A stretch of 64,000 bases of DNA, from NCBI GenBank assembly GCA_946807835.1, contig OX327706.1, positions 25,781,001-25,845,000 on the forward strand, written 5' to 3'. This DNA comes from Ailanthus altissimus. Lineage: Eukaryota > Streptophyta > Magnoliopsida > Sapindales > Simaroubaceae. Shown in pieces: positions 11,826-23,114 of this stretch (within the stretch, counting starts at the first letter, position 1; each line of letters starts with the position of its first letter). Below the pieces are notes generated by a model that had not been told where the DNA came from, made no database searches, and saw nothing but the letters and a program-made list of their open reading frames with translations. Made by a program: the position numbers and the translations under genes.

Positions 11826-14800
11826 ATGGGTGCCTCAGAATCCACACTCTCAAGCTCACGGTCAGAGGTAACTCTTCAATTCCGCTCATCACTTTTGCAT
11901 ATTTGTTTACTTAACCTGTTCTCATATTTACGTCTAATCCACTGCTTAGCTTTTTATTATTACTTGGCATAATTCTTTTACAGAGATACGTAGATGAGAT
12001 CACCACCGTTTCGCAGAAATCAGAAAGCGTCGATCCCATTTTAGAGAAACTCAAATCCCTCAAAATTGTGAGTTATTTTTTTCCCTTCGTTCTCAAGGAA
12101 GTTTTTATTAATCGCTATATTATTGAACTGTATTTACATATGTGTGTATATATATATATTTCTGATCATAGACATCGCCGATACTGACGTCACCACCGCC
12201 AACGGAGGGTAGCTTGACTGACATTTTAGTGAGGAGACCGTCGTCTTCTTCAGCTTCAGGTGGGTTTTTATAGTTCAAATGTTTTGTTTATTCGCTTTTA
12301 TGAGTTGTAAATTAGGTTTCCGGTGAATTGTTTGTTTTGTTTAAGTTTTTCGTGCATGGTTTTGTGAAAAATTTCCCAAATTAAGCTCAGCTAAGAGCGC
12401 AATACTGCTGCTCTCAGTGTTTGAAAGGGCATTAAAATCATACAATTAATGATCGAGTCATTGAGAAGCAAGGAAGATTATTATATCACACGCATAGCTC
12501 TTGTCAGACACAAAACTCCTTGAGAACAAATTTTTGATGAAATGGAAATTAGAGCTGTAGAAATATAACAAATTTTTTGAAGAAGTAGAATTTAGAATTC
12601 CAGAAATGTCTATGTTATGATCCTAGATCCCACATGAGCTGAAAATATGACCTAATGGGCACCTTCCCATATAAGTCAGTTTTTATAGGCGAGTTCCACC
12701 CATGGGTTCATAAGAATCATAGCAGTCCATTACAAAAGAAAAGTCGATATTAACTGCTTTAGGAGGCTTGTTATTTGCTTGCTAAATTGAATGAGGATCA
12801 GATATGCAGCCTCATGGTCAGGGAACGTTTTATCTGGTGTTAAATACTTCAGTTTTAAATTATTGATTAACATAAATAGTGTCTGGGCCGGTTTTCTGTC
12901 AGAAAACTACCACTATCTCAATTCATGATTTTCTCTGTTTGTGATCTCAATGCTTTAATTGTATGAGTTCTCTTTGCAAGTGACCGGGTTAACTTTGCAC
13001 AATAATAGCTTAAGATGGAAACTCATCAGGTTCAATTAGCTTTTCAGATGGTTACAGAATCTGGACATTTTAGATGTTGACATTTAGACACAAAAACCTT
13101 AGCAACTATGCCTTCAGTCACCCTTCTTATAAATATATGTTGCTACAAAGAGATTCTCCGTGTTTCTCCTTTTGGGAAGTTCATTTCTCTTTGCTTTTCT
13201 CTCTTTATAGTTCCTTCCGAAACAAAATACCCACTCCTAGTAACTTCTGCTTAAGCTAGTGGCTTAACTCTGCACTACAAAAGATTATCTGCTATTGTGT
13301 TTGTTTTGTCTTGTAATATTTTAGTTCATGTATATGAATGAAAGCAAACATACATGAAACCCTGCCGGAAAACACTTACTGGTTTCAAATGCATGTTGTG
13401 TAATGAAATTACTCATTACAATTGTGCATCATATATTATTTATACGGGTATTATCAGTTTCCTTCCTTGAGGTTTGCCAATATTCTACTTAGACGGACAG
13501 AATGCTAAAATAGGGAAAATTCTCCCCTCTATTTAACATTCCGTTACAGATGCTTAACAGAATATAGTGAATAACAACTAGTTTCTATCAAATATTTTAT
13601 CACTATCATAATAAAATCAAAAGCACAATCTCTTACCACACAACAAAATAAGCAAAACAAACTAAAGCTTATACAGTTTTTTATTACACAAAATAAGAAT
13701 GCTAACCATGGTGAAGCTATTTAACTTTAGGCTTGAAGTCTGCATCTCTTGAGAAAGTGTCAGTGCCTCCCTGAATATCAAAAAAATCTCAAGAGCTACA
13801 CTCATTTGTCTAAAAGCTGCAACGTATTGGTCAAAACATTTTCTAATCAAATTAGGTTCAATCTGGCACCCTTTGTTGATATACTTATGAGCCCTCTTGC
13901 TAACATCTAATCCTTTAAATTTAGCACAAGCCAATAGCCCATTTCATATGAAACCATAGCTGTGACTTATTTCCCCTCTACCCACTTTGGTTTTCCAGCT
14001 TATCTCACCTATGATACCCTTCCTTCTGCATCCTTTCATCAAACATAACCATTTTTTTCTTTTGGAAGGTGATGAAAATTGGTGACTATGAACCAAGTTA
14101 AGAGAATAGGATGAGTTGCTTTGAAGGTTTAGGAAAGGGCATGAAGATGAATGTTGATATGAGGGCAGTCATATGGGTAATGGTGAATTAGCTTTAGTTT
14201 GGAGATAATTTCTAGAATATATAGAAAGATCAATTAGAGGAGAAGCTGGGTTTTGTTGTATTGCAATTTTTGGGTCTTGTACTGTCTGTAAGTTGTTCTT
14301 TCTGTGGATAAAGTTGTGGAGTGTAATGAAGGGGTTGGTAGTTTTTGGGATTGGTGTAGGTACCCATGGCAAGGTTAGATTACTTAAATGCCTTTCCTTG
14401 TGTGAAGTGAAAGTAACAGAGTTGTGTTAAGAGGGGAAGTAACTGCCTATTTAGCAATTCTGGCCGTCTAACTGAAATTTTGGGAAACCTCGGAGGAGGT
14501 ATCTGATAATATCCCATTATTTACATATACGCACCCAGATCATGCATCTATTTCTGTTGGGTAGCATTCCACTCTGTCAGAAGTAGGTATAACCATATAT
14601 GAAAGACTGCATAGGTTTGAGGAAATTGGGTATGCCTCCCAATAGTTGATTCAAGTGTTTGGCAACCAGAAAAGGAAAGTTTCACCAGTCGGACACAATT
14701 TCGCGGTCCTTATAGTTTTTAACTTTTGAGTATAATAGTATTCATGATCATGTGATGTGAGGTGTTTAATCTTGGTTTTGACTAGTGTTTCTGGCAGCAG

Positions 14801-16086
14801 AAGCTGTAGTGTACATAACTATGCTCTATAAGTCATCTTTATGTAAAAATTTGGTTGATGGGGTTAATTTTTGCCATTCTTTATTGGTTAATATAGGTAC
14901 TGTGAATCCTAGGGTGCTGCTGGAGCTTTTCTCAATGTATCGTGATTGGCAGGAGGGCGAGGTCCAAGAAATTAGCAAGAAACAGGTTTGCATTGTCATC
15001 ATAAAGTTTTGAGAATCCAATATCAATTCAGTAATATTGTTATGATTTAAAGGTTGCAAAGGGGCATGGAGTGGATCAGATCTGTTGTGGATCCCTATGA
15101 ATTTCACATGAGATCTAAATGTTCCTGTATGCAGATCTGGGATTTGGATTAAGATTCTAGTTGGAATTTAATACATGAACCTGACTTTTAACCACCATGT
15201 TTAATTGTAATTTATTTGATCCTCAAAGACTGATTATGGTTGGACTGTATCAAGGCTCAGGCCTGTGATCTGTCTGATGCTTTTGTAGATGGATTCAAAT
15301 GCATAACTGAAAGCTTATTTACTGATATTATTTCTTTTGTTTGTCACCGTTGGTCATCTGGTGATGACACATGCTCCATTGGATTTTTTGAATGATTATT
15401 TATTTCCTATTCTTGTTGTTATTACTCTAGACAAAAAAGTCCTTGAGGTTTACCTTTTATTTGGGAGGCCTGTTTTGCTTTGTCATCAAGAATGGAAATG
15501 GCAAAATTCCCACTAAAATAAAATAAGATAGAATTTTGTGTCATGCACTCTTACTCGTTGAAAATTGTTGTAGGAAGAGATAGAAAACAAGATTGAAGTT
15601 GCAGATGCTCTGGCAATTAAACTTCTGCAACGTTTTAGTTACTCGGTGTCAGCAATGAAGACAACTTCGCAGCATCTATCGGAAGGTAAATTGATCAGAG
15701 TCAATACTGCTGATCTGTTTAACTTTTTGGGGTTTTATTAACTTTGGAGAAGACATGCAGTTCATGCATTGCAGGTAGAACTTGGGGAGCTTAAAGGAAG
15801 GTTGACTGAGGTTATTAGTAATTGTGATGCACTATGCAAGAGAATAGCTGCTGAGGGGCCCGATTCACTTCAGGCATCCATCAAGCCATTTACTGTGACT
15901 ACCACTGAGTCGGTAAGCTGTAGCTCATCCTCTTTGCAAAAGGATAATAAACAGGAGGATTCACTTCAGGCATCCATCAAGCCATTTACTGTGACTGCCA
16001 CTGAGTCGGTAAGCTGTAGCTCATCCTCTTTGCAAAAGGATAATAAACAGGAGTCCTCCAGTTCCACGGAAGGCAACTTAGACTGA
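11826..16086 (+). CDS. Conserved plant coiled-coil protein of unknown function
   Basis: Six exons join in frame: 11826-11867, 11984-12067, 12172-12259, 14897-14985, 15574-15685 and 15761-16086 (TGA), giving 246 aa. The last acceptor is taken at 15760/15761, because the CAG at 15772-15774 would break the frame. The N-terminus is MGASES, which fits the N-myristoylation pattern (Gly2, Ser6). A Ser/Thr-rich segment (about 43-72) precedes a probable helical, coiled-coil core (about 75-172) with LLELFSMYRDWQ and LQVELGELKGRLTEVISNCD. Residues 173-204 and 205-236 are an almost exact tandem duplication. The core resembles small BLOC-1/KxDL-type adaptor subunits in length and heptad style, but I cannot assign it to that family. 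Intron 3 is 2.6 kb and carries a transposon. Confidence 0.82.
13445..14515. mobile_element. Mutator-like element in intron 3
   Basis: The left end reads GGGTATTATCAGTTTCC and the reverse complement of the right end reads GGGATATTATCAGATACC. Similarity continues for about 110 bp, through TTAGACGGACAGAAT against TTAGACGGCCAGAAT and CTCCCCTCT against TTCCCCTCT. Flanks ATTATTTATA (left) and ATTATTTACA (right) form an imperfect 10-bp target duplication. The termini resemble those of the MITE at 9787-10089. The roughly 850-bp interior has no transposase, only short minus-strand frames (13662-13934 and 14169-14372) that I do not recognise, so it is non-autonomous and could carry captured host sequence. 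Confidence 0.72.
15862..16053 (+). repeat. In-frame 96-bp tandem duplication in coding sequence
   Basis: Two direct copies, 15862-15957 and 15958-16053, differ at one base in what I read (ACC versus GCC, Thr to Ala). Each encodes 32 residues starting DSLQASIKPFTVT and ending LQKDNKQE, so the frame is kept. Near identity implies a recent event. Confidence 0.95.
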
Positions 16087-16994
16087 ACTATCACATTTTC
16101 TGTGTAGATTTTTCTCTCATACACTGCATAGTTTGTTAAAATTGACCAATACATTGAGAGCAATGTTTTGGGCATTGTTTACACAAGCCATACTTTTTGA
16201 ACAAATATAAGGATATTTCTTAGTATATCTTATGTTTGGATTAGTTCCAAAGATTGTTTATAATGCGAATCTTCTTTTTCGCACAACAGATTAGTTATAC
16301 AATAAATAAAAGAATCATATAAGACTTAGGAAAAGGTTTTTTAATCTTCAGAAACAAAGTATCAACTATCATATATCATACCTCTCTGTACATGAATGCT
16401 GATGTACAGCTTTATTTAATCCCTCTCTCAAAAGAGATGCATGATCTAGTAAAAGAAAACAATCAGCCAGAAACCCCACAAGACACCATACTTCTTCCTT
16501 CTTTTGGAAATCAGCTAGAAAGAAACAACCTTCAACACTAACCATCAATTACTGCAAGTCTTTTCATTTTCAACAAGCATGCCATTCATCAACGCATGGG
16601 TGAACCATGCATGTACAATACCAAACACAGCATGTGAGTGGATTGGACGGTAGTTTGATTTAATATCAAGGCCACTGACAAACACCATTACTGAGATACT
16701 GAGTAGAGTGCACTGATGAAGATCAGTGTCAAAAGTTTAAGTTACTGGGTATTACTGTGATCTATGCGGTCTGATCTATCCAAACAAAATGAGCGGAAAA
16801 TGGAAAATCCCATAGCTACTGCAAAATATAGATTTTCTGGGATTGAATGAATGAAGTTACAGAGATTTAAACAACATAAATAAATAAAACTTGAAAAGAA
16901 AAAACTTAAACTAAATAAATATTCTTCTCTGAAATCACACTGTTTTGAACTCGTAAGAGTCTAGAAACCACTCATGCGTTAGCATAAAAATAAT
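16087..16994. other. Convergent intergenic region / 3' UTRs
   Basis: The 908 bp lie between the stop of the plus-strand coiled-coil gene and the stop of the minus-strand GMD gene, so they should hold both 3' UTRs. No reading frame or repeat stood out. Confidence 0.5.
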
Positions 16995-18101
16995 TCAAGG
17001 TTGTTGCTGGGCATCCATATATCCGGCATCAACAAGAACTTTCTCTCTTTTAGCCAATTCAACATCTTCATCAACCATCATCTTCACCAGTTGCTCAAAT
17101 CCAACTTTAGGCTTCCAGCCAAGCACTTTCCTCGCCTTGCTTGAATCTCCCTTCAAATTATCAACCTCAGCCGGCCTAAAGTACCTCTTATCAATCACCA
17201 CATGATCCCTCCAATTCAATTCCACAGACCCAAATGCCACCTCCAGAAACTCCTCCACCGTATGCGACTCCTCTGTCGCCACCACGTAATCGTCCGGTTT
17301 CTCTTGCTGCAACATCAACCACATTGCCTCAACATAATCCCCAGCAAATCCCCAATCCCTCGACGCTTGTAAATTACCCAAAAACAATTTGCTCTGCAAA
17401 CCAATCTTGATTCTCCCCACGGCACGCGTAATCTTCCTGGTGACGAAATTTTCACCTCTCCTCGGTGATTCGTGGTTAAATAAAATGCCGTTACACGCGT
17501 AAAGCCCGTAAGCTTCGCGGTAATTAACAGTGTACCAATGCGCAGCGCATTTGGAAGCAGCGTAAGGAGATCTCGGGTGGAAAGAGGAAGTCTCGGATTG
17601 CGGGGGCGGGGTGGATCCGAACATTTCGGATGATCCGGCTTGGTAATAACGGATGTGGGCCCTACCAGTGGCGGCAATGTGAGATCTAACGGCTTCGAGG
17701 AGACGGAGGGCCCCAGTGGCGACCACGTCAGCGGTGTAATCGGGGATCTCGAATGAGACTGCCACGTGGGACTGGGCGGCCAAGTTGTAGACCTCGTCGG
17801 GGCGAATGGTGTCGAGCCAGCGGCGGAGGGAGGAGGCGTCGGTGAGATCGGCGTAGTGGAGCTTCATTCGGGCCTTGTGGGCGTTGTGCGGATCGATGTA
17901 GATGTGATTGATACGCTGCGTATTGAAGTTGGACGACCGACGGATCAGCCCGTGGACATCGTAGCCTTTGTTGAGGAGGAATTCAGTTAGATAAGAACCG
18001 TCTTGGCCGGTGATGCCGGTGATCAGTGCGATTTTGCGTTGAGGAGTGGTGTCACCGTTAATGGTGGATCCGGATCTGGGTGAATCGTTCTCGGATGCCA
18101 T
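16995..18101 (-). CDS. GMD: GDP-mannose 4,6-dehydratase
   Basis: Converts GDP-D-mannose to GDP-4-keto-6-deoxy-D-mannose, the first step of cytosolic GDP-L-fucose synthesis for cell-wall polysaccharides and glycoproteins. This is a single-exon 368-aa frame. The frame stays open 13 codons further to 18140, but that codon is TTG, so the first ATG ([11 protein letters not shown]) is used; Arabidopsis MUR1/GMD1 are of similar length. It is a short-chain dehydrogenase/reductase of extended type. Visible features: GITGQDGSY dinucleotide-binding loop (Gly29, Gly32, Gly35), [23 protein letters not shown], catalytic Ser/Glu in AGSSEMFG (about 157-159), Tyr180 and Lys184 in [23 protein letters not shown] and [13 protein letters not shown]. 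All key residues are present, so it is predicted active. Lack of introns is typical of plant GMD genes. It cannot be assigned to MUR1/GMD2 or GMD1 without alignment. Confidence 0.97.
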   Translation of the reverse strand: MASENDSPRSGSTINGDTTPQRKIALITGITGQDGSYLTEFLLNKGYDVHGLIRRSSNFNTQRINHIYIDPHNAHKARMKLHYADLTDASSLRRWLDTIRPDEVYNLAAQSHVAVSFEIPDYTADVVATGALRLLEAVRSHIAATGRAHIRYYQAGSSEMFGSTPPPQSETSSFHPRSPYAASKCAAHWYTVNYREAYGLYACNGILFNHESPRRGENFVTRKITRAVGRIKIGLQSKLFLGNLQASRDWGFAGDYVEAMWLMLQQEKPDDYVVATEESHTVEEFLEVAFGSVELNWRDHVVIDKRYFRPAEVDNLKGDSSKARKVLGWKPKVGFEQLVKMMVDEDVELAKREKVLVDAGYMDAQQQP

Positions 18102-19670
18102 TGACGACGGGTCGGGGGTTTTGCAGGCAAACTCGGACAAGAATGAAAGAAAGAGGAAGAGCGTTGTTTCTTAAGTGACAGTTGTGCTTTGCGTTGGAGA
18201 AATTTTAGCGCTATTTGTAATCGTTTGCTTGAGCTTTGACTCTGAAGTGCATTCTATAGGCTAGCGCGTAAGGGAGGGCTACTATGGTCATTTTGAGCAT
18301 GCGCGTGTCAGAACTTTAGAAATGTCTCCACGACCGTTTCAATGCTACCACTTCCACGACTGCCTGCATTTTGATTGGTGGAGTATAGCAGGAAATTGGG
18401 CGCGACACACATTAACTGGACTGTACTCCTTTCCCAAATAAATTTATTAGAATTTAAAAATTAATAAAACCCATTAAAACCACAATTGCCCCTATTTGGG
18501 TTTTCGAGAATTGGTAAGTTAACGAAACTTAAGCATTACCACATTCCGGCCCATCCGGTGTTAGGTAAAAATACATCTATTCCTTTAATCATGCAAAAAA
18601 AATCTATATGTTATTTTAATATTCTATAAAGAAGTAATTGCTATGTTAATCTTAATATTATATAAAGAAGTAATTGATACTTCTCTCTGGAAATTATTTT
18701 AGTCATCCGATTTGAGTTTTATTCAACTCAAATCTGAAATTCAAATTTTTGTAAAATTTAAATTCGGATCCAAATTTTTTGTATGAACTCGAAATTTAAA
18801 ATTTATCCAATTTTTTTAAATTCGGGTTTAAACCTAATTTTTTCTTCTTTTTTTTAAATTTTAAAGTTAAATTTAAACTTTTGAAATATTTATTTTATAA
18901 AATAATTATTAGATTCATATATATATTAAAGATTAAAAATTTTAAAAATTAATTTATAATTTTTTTAAAAAAATAACAAAATTGGGTTGATATTCAGCCC
19001 AAATTTAAATTTTTTAAAAAAAATTCGATCTAAATTTAAAAAGAAAACTCAAATTTTTTGGACTCATACTGAATTTTCAAAACTTTTCAAATGTTTTCAA
19101 ATCTAAACTAAATTATCATCCTTAATTAGAATATATTTTTTTCTTTGTTTTAAACAAAAAACTTTATTACAACTAATATTGGTATGCTAGTTTCAATATT
19201 CTATAGAAAAGTCCCCATATAACTGTATTGTCCATTATTAATGTTAAAAAATTTCTTCACTTTATATGAACTTAAGTTACATACTTTAGGATTTCAAGAA
19301 CTCGTGTTATTTTCTAAAACTATTGTTCTTGGGACTCTTTGAAAACTTCCTCTAAAGACACGCTTTTGTGGAAAAGATCAACTTTTTCACGAACTTGTTA
19401 ACTTTTTTCATTTAAATACTGATATTGACTTTGACTACTTAGAGAGTATTATTCGCTAATATCCACAACATCTTTAAGTGCAAGGCTCTTGATGCACTCT
19501 TTATATGTACTTTCTTTTGTTTTGATAATTCTTAATAGTTTTGAAAGGAATTATAAGTAAATTACATATTTGACTTATTTAAGAAATCTTAATAGATTTC
19601 TCTCTTTGTTTTGTAATTAAAACTCTTTATAATTTTTTAGAAGAAAATATAGAAGTGATTATTGGTGCGT
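18102..19670. other. GMD promoter region and AT-rich intergenic DNA
   Basis: The first 200-300 bp are GC-richer and should contain the GMD promoter and 5' UTR; no confident TATA box was seen. At about 18625-18680 a 23-bp unit (TCTATAAAGAAGTAATTG-like) occurs twice in tandem. 18700-19110 is A/T homopolymer-rich with repeated CAAATTTAAATTTTT and GGATCCAAATTT-like strings, probably an old transposon relic. No gene was seen. Confidence 0.4.
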
Positions 19671-19679
19671 GAGTTAATG

Positions 19680-20440
19680 TTTTTTTGCTTGTTTTATTCT
19701 TGTTGAAACAAAAATACACAAATAAATAATATTACCAAAGTAAAGTGTGTAGAATAAGTAATTAAAGAGAGAAAAATAAAAGAAGAACACATAAAAATTT
19801 ATATAATTCAGCAGTTTGTCTACGTTCACGGCGGATCAAGATCATACATTTTTATTATTGAATCACAAGACACTTATTATGCATTTTACAAGAAAAATTA
19901 CAAAGAAAAACTTTATTTCTTGCAATTTATGAATTTTCTCTCACTAAAAACCACAAAGAATATTTAATTATTAAGATTTATTGGGTTATCACAAATAAAT
20001 ATTTACAAGTCAATAGAGAGCCTTTATATAGACTTTAAGACATCTTAGATTTACTCTAAATGTGTGAGAATCGTATTAGAGAGTTTTAAAGTAAATAGAA
20101 GACGAAATAGATAAGTCTCAAAATGAAAACTGTTCCGTGCCCAGCGTCGCAGCATTTAGCTCTCAACGCTACGGCGCTGGGTGTTTCTCGCCTGAGTTCT
20201 GCAGCGCTGGTCACCTAACACCGCGACGCTCAGGTTCTATTTTGAGAGCTGTGACGCCCACTTTTGGACGTCCCTACATCCATGCCTGACACTGCCTTCT
20301 TAATTTTTTGCCTCTTTCCATATTTATCTTTAATCATTACACACTCTATGTATTTAATTTACTCTCTAAATTATATCATGATAATTTTTAATTAATATTC
20401 TCATAATTCTCACCAATACATGTTATAATAAAAAAATTAA
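19680..20440 (-). repeat. LTR-like repeat with GC-rich GCGACGC cluster, copy A
   Basis: This block, read on the minus strand, aligns with 63037-63790 on the plus strand over most of its length: GTTCTTCTTYTAYYATTTT, ACTTATTCTACA, and ATTAATTAAAAATTAT at the outer end. It has a TATA-like CTATATAAAGG on the minus strand (about 20018-20028) and an odd GC-rich internal cluster (about 20140-20270) in which GCGCTGG, GCGACGC and GCGTCGC recur in an otherwise AT-rich block. Interpreted as a solo LTR or terminal-repeat element; ends and target duplication are not resolved. Confidence 0.6.
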
Positions 20441-21704
20441 AGAAGTTAATGGTTAACATTGCTTCGCCATCAAATAATAGTGTGGTGACTTATACCAATA
20501 CCACTTTCATTAAGATTGCGACCTCTTGAATCCAACGATAGTAACCATACAAGTCACTACACTTCTGTTAGACATTAAGGCAATGATTGTCATCGGCCTC
20601 CCACCTTATTTGGCTATTATTTTTTTTTGGGGCTCGACATAAATAAAAAAGAAAAGTTTCGACAGTCCAAGAAACTCCACCAAAACCGAAAAGTTGTTCT
20701 GGATCATCTTACTCATTTGTTAAAAAAAAACCTCTCAATTATATAGATAAAAAAAAATTTAATGATGTATATATCAAATTAATTTATCGTCGTCAAATTT
20801 TCCTACCATCAAAAGTTGACTAATGGCAGATACTGTGATAGTGACAGTGGGTGACTATTTTTTAAATTTATTTTTATTCTATCAATTTTTTTTTTTTTTG
20901 TTGGTAAAGTGTATGTTGTTCGGTTTGTTGCTGCGTACGTACATACAAATCTATCGTTATCCTAATGCAAAATTTAGTAACAGTCTTGAACTTTTTTTTG
21001 GGTCAATAAGATGTTAAACTTTTATATCAAACTTCCTTTGCAAGTGGATATAAATATGTGCTCCTGTAAAACTTAGATGTTGATAAGAAACCTGTATAGT
21101 TGTGGATTTAGAAGCTGTTTACTAGACAAATTCTTAGCAATTTTACAGGGAAGTTTTTATGAAAATATGAATTATCCAAATCAAACGATCATTAGCTCAA
21201 CAAATCATCCACCGGTTAGAACTCGCCACGGTTTTTGATAGTATTGTTGAATAGTTCGCATGAATTTAGAGAAGTGAATTGATGCATACAAATACAATGA
21301 AATAAACGCAGTTACTGGATTGGTTTCACGTGCACAGATATCAGCCAATGATCAAGTGTTTGCAGTCGATGATCCAAAAGAAGATATAATGTTTTATCAA
21401 CAAAAGTCCAGGGTCAGATTATTCAACAAACCATAGTTCGCAGAGTCATCTACATTTGGTCAATTAAGTGCACTCCAAACTGGCTTTGACCGTGATGCAG
21501 AATGTTCCGTTCATCAAGGAAAAAGGACGATGAATTTTACAAGTAGCTCAGAGTGAGGATATGGATAATGATGGTTGCACTTTATGCTTGAATAATTGAC
21601 TTCTTTAGAGGGTTTAATGAAGTTTTTATATGGGTTATTCCTACTATTGTGAAATCTGAGCAATCTGACATGAATTTTGTTTATGCAGTATGCTATGATT
21701 GACC
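20441..21704. other. Intergenic DNA without recognisable genes
   Basis: The small open frame at 20823-21017 is dominated by a poly-T stretch and shows no family. The 21100-21700 segment is less AT-biased and may be an old gene or transposon fragment, but no protein similarity was visible in either strand. Confidence 0.35.
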
Positions 21705-22490
21705 TAGGGATGGCAAAAAAATTTACATTCGGACCTTAAAAAATTGCAGAAAATTTGGATCCGGTGAACTTAATCTGCACGGATTTAAAAATTCAGGTGC
21801 GGGTTTAATTTCAACTTTTTTTTTTTTTGGAATGTGAAATTTTTTTGCACCCGCATAAGCTCCGCCGGAAAACCTGAGTTCATACTAGCGCCCTAGCAAC
21901 CCTCCCGCCCCAGTCCCTAGCAGCCACTCACTGTCTCTCTGTCAGTCATGACCGAGATTGACCACCAGCAAGCCTAACCAAGTACCGCTGCATTGCACCA
22001 CACCAGCCGCCAGCAACAGCCAATCAACAATTGTTCTTACCACTGTCAGTCGCACACAAGCCCTTCTGTTCGGTTCAGCTGGTTATTCTCCAGCTACTCA
22101 CCCACTTCAATTCAGCTGCCTAGCCCAGCGACGCCAACCCTCTAGCCGTGAATCTCGCCAGTGAGGTGAGTAGCTATTAGTATGCCACTCCTTGTCCCTG
22201 CTGCAATGCTGCTCGAATATCAATTGATGTTTTGATTATGTTTTAATTAAACAAGTTCTAAATTTTATTTATAAGATAGAAAGTATTATTAAAATCTAAT
22301 AATATATTAATACAATCTTAACAATTGATCTAACAATATAAACACTCAAAATTTAACAACAAAAATGAATTAGAAAAACAAATCATAATTATCCGATTTC
22401 AATCCAAGTCGCAGGCACCCTAACTGCACCCGGGTTCTGGAACACTTAAAAATTTTAGGTCCAGATCACCCAAGGATTTTGCCATCTCTA
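21705..22490. mobile_element. Non-autonomous hAT-like element
   Basis: The left end is TAGGGATGGCAAAA and the reverse complement of the right end is TAGAGATGGCAAAATC, the typical short terminal repeat of plant hAT elements. Flanks GATTGACC (21697-21704) and GCATGACC (22491-22498) match at 6 of 8 positions, consistent with an aged 8-bp target duplication. Subterminal DNA is enriched in GGATTTAAAAATT-type and GCACCCG strings near both ends. There is no transposase; the frame at 21958-22164 is a chance frame in Pro/Ser/Gln-rich sequence. Confidence 0.7.
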
Positions 22491-23114
22491 GCATGACCTG
22501 TAAAATCTCTGTTGCTACCAGAAAAGATGAAGTCCAAGATTCAAGAATGAAACTGAGTCATTCTTTGGGTTGGACTCCCTCGTAATGCAAAGTAAATGAA
22601 GTGATTTCACGTGTTCGAGTGTTGTGATCAGACAAAATGAGGGAGATTTTTAATCTAATGGTTTCAGGCAGACATCTTCAGAGCGAAAGTGTTCAACTAC
22701 TCAATGTTAGGGTTTTTCTTTCTTTTTCTTTTTTTTTTAATGTTAGTTATCGAACAACCAATTCTCAAACAAACCACCTACTCAAGTTCTACCATATCAC
22801 AGAATGCAAGAATGAATATTTGCCCGCAAATGATGACACAAGAAATCAGAGTGAAAAAGAAACCAAACAACGTGTATTTATCAAGTTACTCGAGCAGCAC
22901 CCCAAACCCAAACCAAGGCAACTCTAAACCCCATATGACTTCAGGAAAAAAAACTCGGTTGAGTTGAATATTACCACACAATGTGCCGATGGCTTATAAT
23001 AAGATGGTCAACAACAATCCAAAAACAGCAAAATCAATCACAATGTTCTCAGATATGTTTTACGAATACAATCAACCAGTCTTTTAATCCAGCTTGAGCT
23101 AATTTCACCATCAA
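22491..23114. other. Intergenic region / PIN1 3' UTR
   Basis: No coding signature. The final 100-200 bp before 23115 should be the 3' UTR of the parvulin gene. Confidence 0.4.

Noticed and set aside
18102..18140. 13-residue N-terminal extension of GMD
   Set aside because: It would begin at a TTG codon; the first ATG is at 18101.
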